From NCBI GenBank assembly GCA_016291495.1, contig JAEEXI010000007.1:1-64000 (forward strand): a stretch of DNA of 64,000 nt, read 5' to 3'. A program made the translations under genes and the position numbers. Position 1 is the first letter of the stretch. Every line of letters starts with the position of its first letter. This stretch comes from Prevotella sp. GTDB lineage: Bacteria; Bacteroidota; Bacteroidia; Bacteroidales; Bacteroidaceae. This document shows, one piece after another, positions 56,177 to 64,000 of this stretch. The notes beneath the pieces were generated by a model, which was not told where the DNA came from, made no database searches, and saw only the letters and a list, made by a program, of their open reading frames with translations.

Positions 56177-58342
56177 ATGAAACATACAAATAAGTTTTTA
56201 GGTACAATGCTTCTGGCTGCAGCGGTGCTCACTTCGTGTGCCGACATGGATCCGCTGGAGTATGCCTTTGAGAAGCCAGCCTCTATTGAGGGTATGGAGT
56301 ATCTCGCTGACTATGATGCATTGAAAGAATATAAGAGTGAAAACAGCAAAGTGTCGCCCGACTTCAAGTTGGGCATGGCACTTGCTGCTACCGATTACAA
56401 TGCCAATGGTATGTGGACTCGTCTTGCCAACGCCAACTTCGATGAGATTGTTGCCGGTAACGAGATGAAGATGGCCTCTATTGTGAACGATAATGGTGGT
56501 ATGGACTTTGGTACCGTTGAAACATTCCTGATGAATGCCGAAGAGAATGGTATGAATGTCTATGGTCATACCCTTGCCTGGCATTCACAGCAACCCGTGA
56601 AGTGGCTGAAGAGCTTGATTAAGGACAAGGAGCTGGATGTCGATCCTGACCAAAAAATTGAAAATGTTCAGTATACGCAGGATTGGACTACTGCAGGCTC
56701 CTATACCATGTGGGGACAGTTCAATAGCCAGATTACATCAGGTCCTGTTGTTGATGGCAACGGCCTTTCGCTGACCACTACTGGTACTGTTGCAGAGTTC
56801 TGGACCGTGCAGTATTTTATTGCTGATCACATGACATTGAAAGCCAATCAGGAATACATCTTGCGTGTTGAGATGAAAGGTGCTACAGCGGGCAGTGCTC
56901 ACTTTGTTGTAGGTCCTTGGGGTACTGATCTGAAGACAGGCTCTATACCTTTTACTACTGAGTGGGAAACAACGGATATTAAGTTCACACCTGATGCTGA
57001 TTTAGATGGTGTACACGCCATGTTGCAGTCAGGCGATTTTGCAGGTACCTATACTGTTCGAAAGGTAGAGCTGATATCTTTGGAGACACCTGCAGTTGAG
57101 GTAGAACAGGAAATCTATTCACAAGACTGGACAAAAGCTGGAAGCTATTCTATGTGGGGACAATTCCCAGCAGCCGTCACCAGTGGTCCTTCAGTAGATT
57201 CTAACGGTCTGACCATTACAACGTCAGGAACAACTTCTGGTTTCTGGGAGTTGCAGTATATGGTCGGTGACGGCATCTCCGTAAAGGGTGATACGAAGTA
57301 TGTGATGCATGTTACGTTGAAGGGAAGCCCTAACAATAATAATCTACACTATGTGATTGGAGCATGGGGAAATGATATCAAGACAGGTTCCATAAGTTTT
57401 GATGACAACGAAAAGACGGTGGATATCTCATTTACTCCTGTTGGTGACGCAACAGGTGTTCATATCCTTTTGCAATCAGGTGACTATGTGGGAACCTATA
57501 CGGTGAAGAATGTTTCTGTTTGTGAATTGGTAAGTATGAATACTATTCCATTGACTCCTGAGGAGAAGAAGGAAGTGCTGACTGGTGCTATGGATAAGTG
57601 GGTCAGCGGCATGATGGAAGCCTGCGCTGGCAGAGTTAAGGCTTGGGATGTCGTTAATGAGGCTATCTCTGGCGGTGATCCTGATTCTGAGGGTGTATAT
57701 GCCCTGCAGCATGATCCTGACGGAACTAAGCCTTCTGATTTCTACTGGCAGGATTACCTCGGTGATATCGACTATGTTCGTACCGTTGTAGCCAAGGCTC
57801 GTGAGTATGGTCCAGAGGATCTTAAGCTGTTCGTCAACGACTACAACCTTGAGAGCGACTGGGACAACAACGCTAAGTTGAAGAGTCTCGTTGCCTGGAT
57901 CAAACGTTGGGAGGCTGACGGTGTTACCAAGATTGATGGTATCGGCACCCAGATGCACTTGACGTACCAGAGTAATCCTGATATTCAGGCAAGCAAGGAG
58001 AAGCACATCACTGAGATGTTCAAGCTGTTAGCTGCTTCTGGTAAGCTGGTACGTGTCAGTGAGCTGGATATTGCATTTGCCGATGAGCAAGGCAACAACA
58101 TAGCAGTAGAGAATATGACTGACGCTCAGCTGCGTAAGGTGGCTGCTTTCTACAAGTGGCTGATTACACAGTACGTCACTATCATACCTGCTGCCCAGCA
58201 GTATGGCTTCTGTATCTGGACAGCCATCGATGCTGCTCCAGACGTGAGCTGGACACACCAGCAGCTGTATGGTCTCTGGGATAAGAATTACAACCGCACG
58301 CATGCCTATGCAGGATTTGCAGACGGCCTTGCTGGTAAATAA
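56177..58342 (+). CDS. GH10 endo-xylanase with two binding modules inserted in the barrel
   Basis: A 721-residue surface lipoprotein (lipid Cys21). The GH10 barrel begins near residue 45 and reaches GHTLAWHSQ, after which two related CBM-like modules of about 145 residues each are inserted (YTQDWTTAGSYTMWGQF and YSQDWTKAGSYSMWGQF). The barrel then resumes with the acid/base Glu495 in WDVVNEAIS and the nucleophile Glu629 in RVSELDIAF. This layout is that of Xyn10C-type enzymes of Prevotella and Bacteroides. It cuts the xylan backbone at the cell surface to feed the Xus transporters. A strong terminator follows. Confidence 0.9.
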   Translation: MKHTNKFLGTMLLAAAVLTSCADMDPLEYAFEKPASIEGMEYLADYDALKEYKSENSKVSPDFKLGMALAATDYNANGMWTRLANANFDEIVAGNEMKMASIVNDNGGMDFGTVETFLMNAEENGMNVYGHTLAWHSQQPVKWLKSLIKDKELDVDPDQKIENVQYTQDWTTAGSYTMWGQFNSQITSGPVVDGNGLSLTTTGTVAEFWTVQYFIADHMTLKANQEYILRVEMKGATAGSAHFVVGPWGTDLKTGSIPFTTEWETTDIKFTPDADLDGVHAMLQSGDFAGTYTVRKVELISLETPAVEVEQEIYSQDWTKAGSYSMWGQFPAAVTSGPSVDSNGLTITTSGTTSGFWELQYMVGDGISVKGDTKYVMHVTLKGSPNNNNLHYVIGAWGNDIKTGSISFDDNEKTVDISFTPVGDATGVHILLQSGDYVGTYTVKNVSVCELVSMNTIPLTPEEKKEVLTGAMDKWVSGMMEACAGRVKAWDVVNEAISGGDPDSEGVYALQHDPDGTKPSDFYWQDYLGDIDYVRTVVAKAREYGPEDLKLFVNDYNLESDWDNNAKLKSLVAWIKRWEADGVTKIDGIGTQMHLTYQSNPDIQASKEKHITEMFKLLAASGKLVRVSELDIAFADEQGNNIAVENMTDAQLRKVAAFYKWLITQYVTIIPAAQQYGFCIWTAIDAAPDVSWTHQQLYGLWDKNYNRTHAYAGFADGLAGK

Positions 58343-58385
58343 GGCATTACCCATTGGGTAATTTTTAGAACTTTACATTGTGCGA

Positions 58386-58415
58386 AGCCCGGGTCTGAGA
58401 AGATCCGGGCTTTTT
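58386..58415 (+). terminator. Intrinsic terminator of the xus operon
   Basis: AGCCCGG-GTC pairs with GATCCGGGCT around a short loop, with five Ts after it. It separates the xus operon from the convergent pullulanase gene that ends at 58426. Confidence 0.85.
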
Positions 58416-58425
58416 GATTTGTCGA

Positions 58426-60312
58426 TTAATGATATAAGATTACGGCGGATTGGGGGGAGATTGAAAGCGTCTTCCCGTTGATGGTTCCTAAACCCTGTTC
58501 ATCGATTTTCCCATCTTGGCAGACGATCGTGTATTTGCCTTTGGGGATGGTCATGCGTTGGGGCTTCTTAGAGACATTCAGGATGACGATAATATCCTGC
58601 CACGTGTCAATGCCTGTAAGGTCTTTCAGTCGGAAGGCGACGACCTGACGGGGTGCCTTCAGGAACTCCAAATGCTTGCATACTAAGTCGGCACGACCTA
58701 GTCGGAAGGCGGGATGGTGCTGACGCAGGGCAATGAGCTGTTTGTAATACTCGAAAACCTCGGGATATTTCTGGAGGTTCGACCAATCGAGGCGGTTGAT
58801 GTTGTCAGGCGACTCATAACTGTTATGTACTCCCTTCTTGTCACGCAAAAGTTCTTCACCGCTGAGCATGAAAGGAACGCCTTGAGAGGTGAAGACGGCT
58901 GTCTGGGCGAGGAGGTCGAGGCGGATGAGTTCGTCCCCACCTACCCCTGGGATGGAGGCAAGGAGACGGTCAACGAGACACATGTCGTCGTGACAACTTA
59001 CGTAACTGATCATTTGGGTCGGTTCGATAGCCCAAGGGACTTTCGAGTAGTTAACCTTTGTCATGTCGACCTGTGGATGTTGGATGGCACCGGCGATGCC
59101 GAATTTCAGTGACTCTTCGCAGTTAGGCTCTCCTGCCAGCCAGCCGCCTTTGGTGTCGTCGGAGAACGGACCGCGCAGGGCATCACGGATCTCGTCCGAG
59201 AAGGCGGCAATGCGAGGCATACGACTAATGTTCGCCTTCATGCCCAGCTGTTCGTTGGGTAGGGCACAGGCTCCGGCACTCCATCCCTCTCCATAGATGA
59301 AGATGGTGGGGTCGATTTCGTCCACCATCTGACGGATGGCGTTCATTGTCTCAATGTCATGACAGCCCATCAGGTCGAAGCGGAAGCCGTCAATATGGTA
59401 TTCGTTAATCCAGTACTTGACGCTCTCCAGCATGAAGCGGCGCATCATCGGCTGTTCTGAAGCGGTCTCGTTGCCGCAGCCAGAGCCGTTGCTGTATTCT
59501 AAGCCCCCTAACTTAGGGGACACTGTACGGTAGTAGTAGTCGGGATAGGTGCGCTGGAAATTGGAGTGCTCGATATCGTAGGTGTGGTTATACACTACGT
59601 CGAGGATGACGCGGATGCCTGCGTTATGCAAGGCCTGTACCATCTGCTTGAACTCGCGGATGCGGCAGGCGGGATCGTAAGGGTCGGTGGAGTAGCTGCC
59701 CTCGGGCACGTTATAGTTGACAGGGTCGTAGCCCCAGTTGTACTGGGCCTGATTCAATTTTGTCTCATCCACGGAGCCGTAGTCGTAAGAGGGTAGGATA
59801 TGGATGGCGTTCACACCCAATGATTTCAAGTGCTCGATAGCCCAAGGCTCTGTCAGTGCAAGGAACTTACCGGGGTGCTGGGCATTTGGACGGGCGATGG
59901 AGAAGTCGCGATGATGCATCTCATAGATGACCAGATTGGCAGGTGACTTACATCCTGGCCGGCGGTCATTCTCCCATCCTGCGGGATTAGTGTCGCTCAG
60001 GTCGAGTATATAGCCCTCTTTGCCGTTGACACCGACAGCCTTGGCAAAGACACCAGGAGTCTCGCCATGACCGGCATCAAACACATAGGACTGCCCTTTT
60101 AGGTTGCCTTTGACGGTGGCTGTCCATAAGCAGTTGCCAGCCTTGGTCATCTTTATCTTTTGATTGCCTGTCTTGACATAGCACTCGGCATCGTCAGGGG
60201 CGAACAACTTGAAGGTTGTTGCCTCTGGAGTATATGTTACTTCCTTGAAATCGAAATCTTGTGCTTGAGCAGTCGCTGCCATGAACAGGAATGGGATTAA
60301 TAGATTCTTCAT
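58426..60312 (-). CDS. pulA: Type I pullulanase (GH13)
   Basis: A 628-residue secreted GH13 enzyme (signal MKNLLIPFLFMAATAQA) that cuts alpha-1,6 bonds. An N-terminal CBM48-like part (about 25-110) precedes the barrel. The type I pullulanase signature YNWGYDP is present, as are VVYNHTYDI, the nucleophile Asp in DGFRFDLMG, the acid Glu in FIYGEGWSAG and VSCHDDM. It is the last gene of the alpha-glucan cluster, 30 nt after the GH97 gene. Confidence 0.88.
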   Translation of the reverse strand: MKNLLIPFLFMAATAQAQDFDFKEVTYTPEATTFKLFAPDDAECYVKTGNQKIKMTKAGNCLWTATVKGNLKGQSYVFDAGHGETPGVFAKAVGVNGKEGYILDLSDTNPAGWENDRRPGCKSPANLVIYEMHHRDFSIARPNAQHPGKFLALTEPWAIEHLKSLGVNAIHILPSYDYGSVDETKLNQAQYNWGYDPVNYNVPEGSYSTDPYDPACRIREFKQMVQALHNAGIRVILDVVYNHTYDIEHSNFQRTYPDYYYRTVSPKLGGLEYSNGSGCGNETASEQPMMRRFMLESVKYWINEYHIDGFRFDLMGCHDIETMNAIRQMVDEIDPTIFIYGEGWSAGACALPNEQLGMKANISRMPRIAAFSDEIRDALRGPFSDDTKGGWLAGEPNCEESLKFGIAGAIQHPQVDMTKVNYSKVPWAIEPTQMISYVSCHDDMCLVDRLLASIPGVGGDELIRLDLLAQTAVFTSQGVPFMLSGEELLRDKKGVHNSYESPDNINRLDWSNLQKYPEVFEYYKQLIALRQHHPAFRLGRADLVCKHLEFLKAPRQVVAFRLKDLTGIDTWQDIIVILNVSKKPQRMTIPKGKYTIVCQDGKIDEQGLGTINGKTLSISPQSAVILYH

Positions 60313-60342
60313 AACTCCATAACTCTTTCACTCCATAACTCC

Positions 60343-64000
<3,658 letters not shown>

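Overview
The window looks like a chromosomal segment of a Prevotella-type member of the Bacteroidales. Promoters follow the Bacteroidetes pattern (TTTG or TTG, about 20 nt, then TAnnTTTG), start codons lack strong Shine-Dalgarno sequences, lipoproteins and SusC/SusD pairs are abundant, and several secreted proteins carry the C-terminal 'YTLDGRR...GVYV' type motif seen in Prevotella. The species is an inference; there are no rRNA or tRNA genes to test it.

Left part (1-21 kb): an accessory, phage-like region. It holds the start of an HU-like DNA-binding protein gene (minus strand), a YhcG/DUF1016-type nuclease whose gene contains three tandem palindromes, a lipocalin-like lipoprotein, a four-helix-bundle protein, a WYL regulator, a 32-residue membrane peptide coupled to an S24 (LexA/UmuD-like) protein, and a GH24 lysozyme. 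It then carries two diverged copies of a three-gene cassette: a Rha/KilAC-type regulator, a BT4734-like + DUF3987 primase/helicase-like protein, and a small unknown protein. Copy A is at 6928-10381 and copy B at 17019-20410. Each cassette is preceded by the same roughly 80-nt structured leader. Each has a lytic enzyme next to it: a GH24 lysozyme before A and a P5-like muramidase after B. A second shared leader (hairpin GCCCCTT/AAGGGGC) precedes both the HU-like gene and a small OB-fold-like gene. Each region also has its own dense set of short operator-like repeats at the promoter (TTACCGAA in A, ATCCGAT in B). Between the copies lie two minus-strand membrane protein genes, a small ORF, a secreted S41-type protease and a 405-residue unknown protein.

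Middle part (21-58 kb): a large xylan utilisation locus. From a divergent control region at 42.6-43.0 kb, a tight eleven-gene operon runs leftward. It encodes a CE6-CE1 double esterase, five GH43 proteins (one with two catalytic domains), GH3, an alpha/beta-hydrolase esterase, a DUF6057 membrane protein, a TolB-like lipoprotein with a CxxCH haem motif, and a retaining-type GH97. Rightward are a GH5 endoglycanase and the xusABCDE-GH10 set (two SusC/SusD pairs, a surface glycan-binding lipoprotein, and a GH10 xylanase with two binding modules inserted in its catalytic domain), closed by a strong terminator. Surface endo-enzymes would cut xylan, the Xus proteins would bind and import it, and the esterases and exo-enzymes would strip side chains in the periplasm. 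No hybrid two-component regulator is visible.

Right end (58-64 kb): a minus-strand alpha-glucan cluster made of a truncated malQ (GH77), a susB-like inverting GH97 and a type I pullulanase.

A recurrent oddity is that the short tandem words filling intergenic gaps (such as GAGGTGA, GTGAAAA, ATTGACC, TTGGCTG) also occur in frame inside several enzyme genes and even form a signal-peptide core. Homopolymer tracts (G8, C9) sit near the 5' ends of the first SusC gene and the lead esterase gene.
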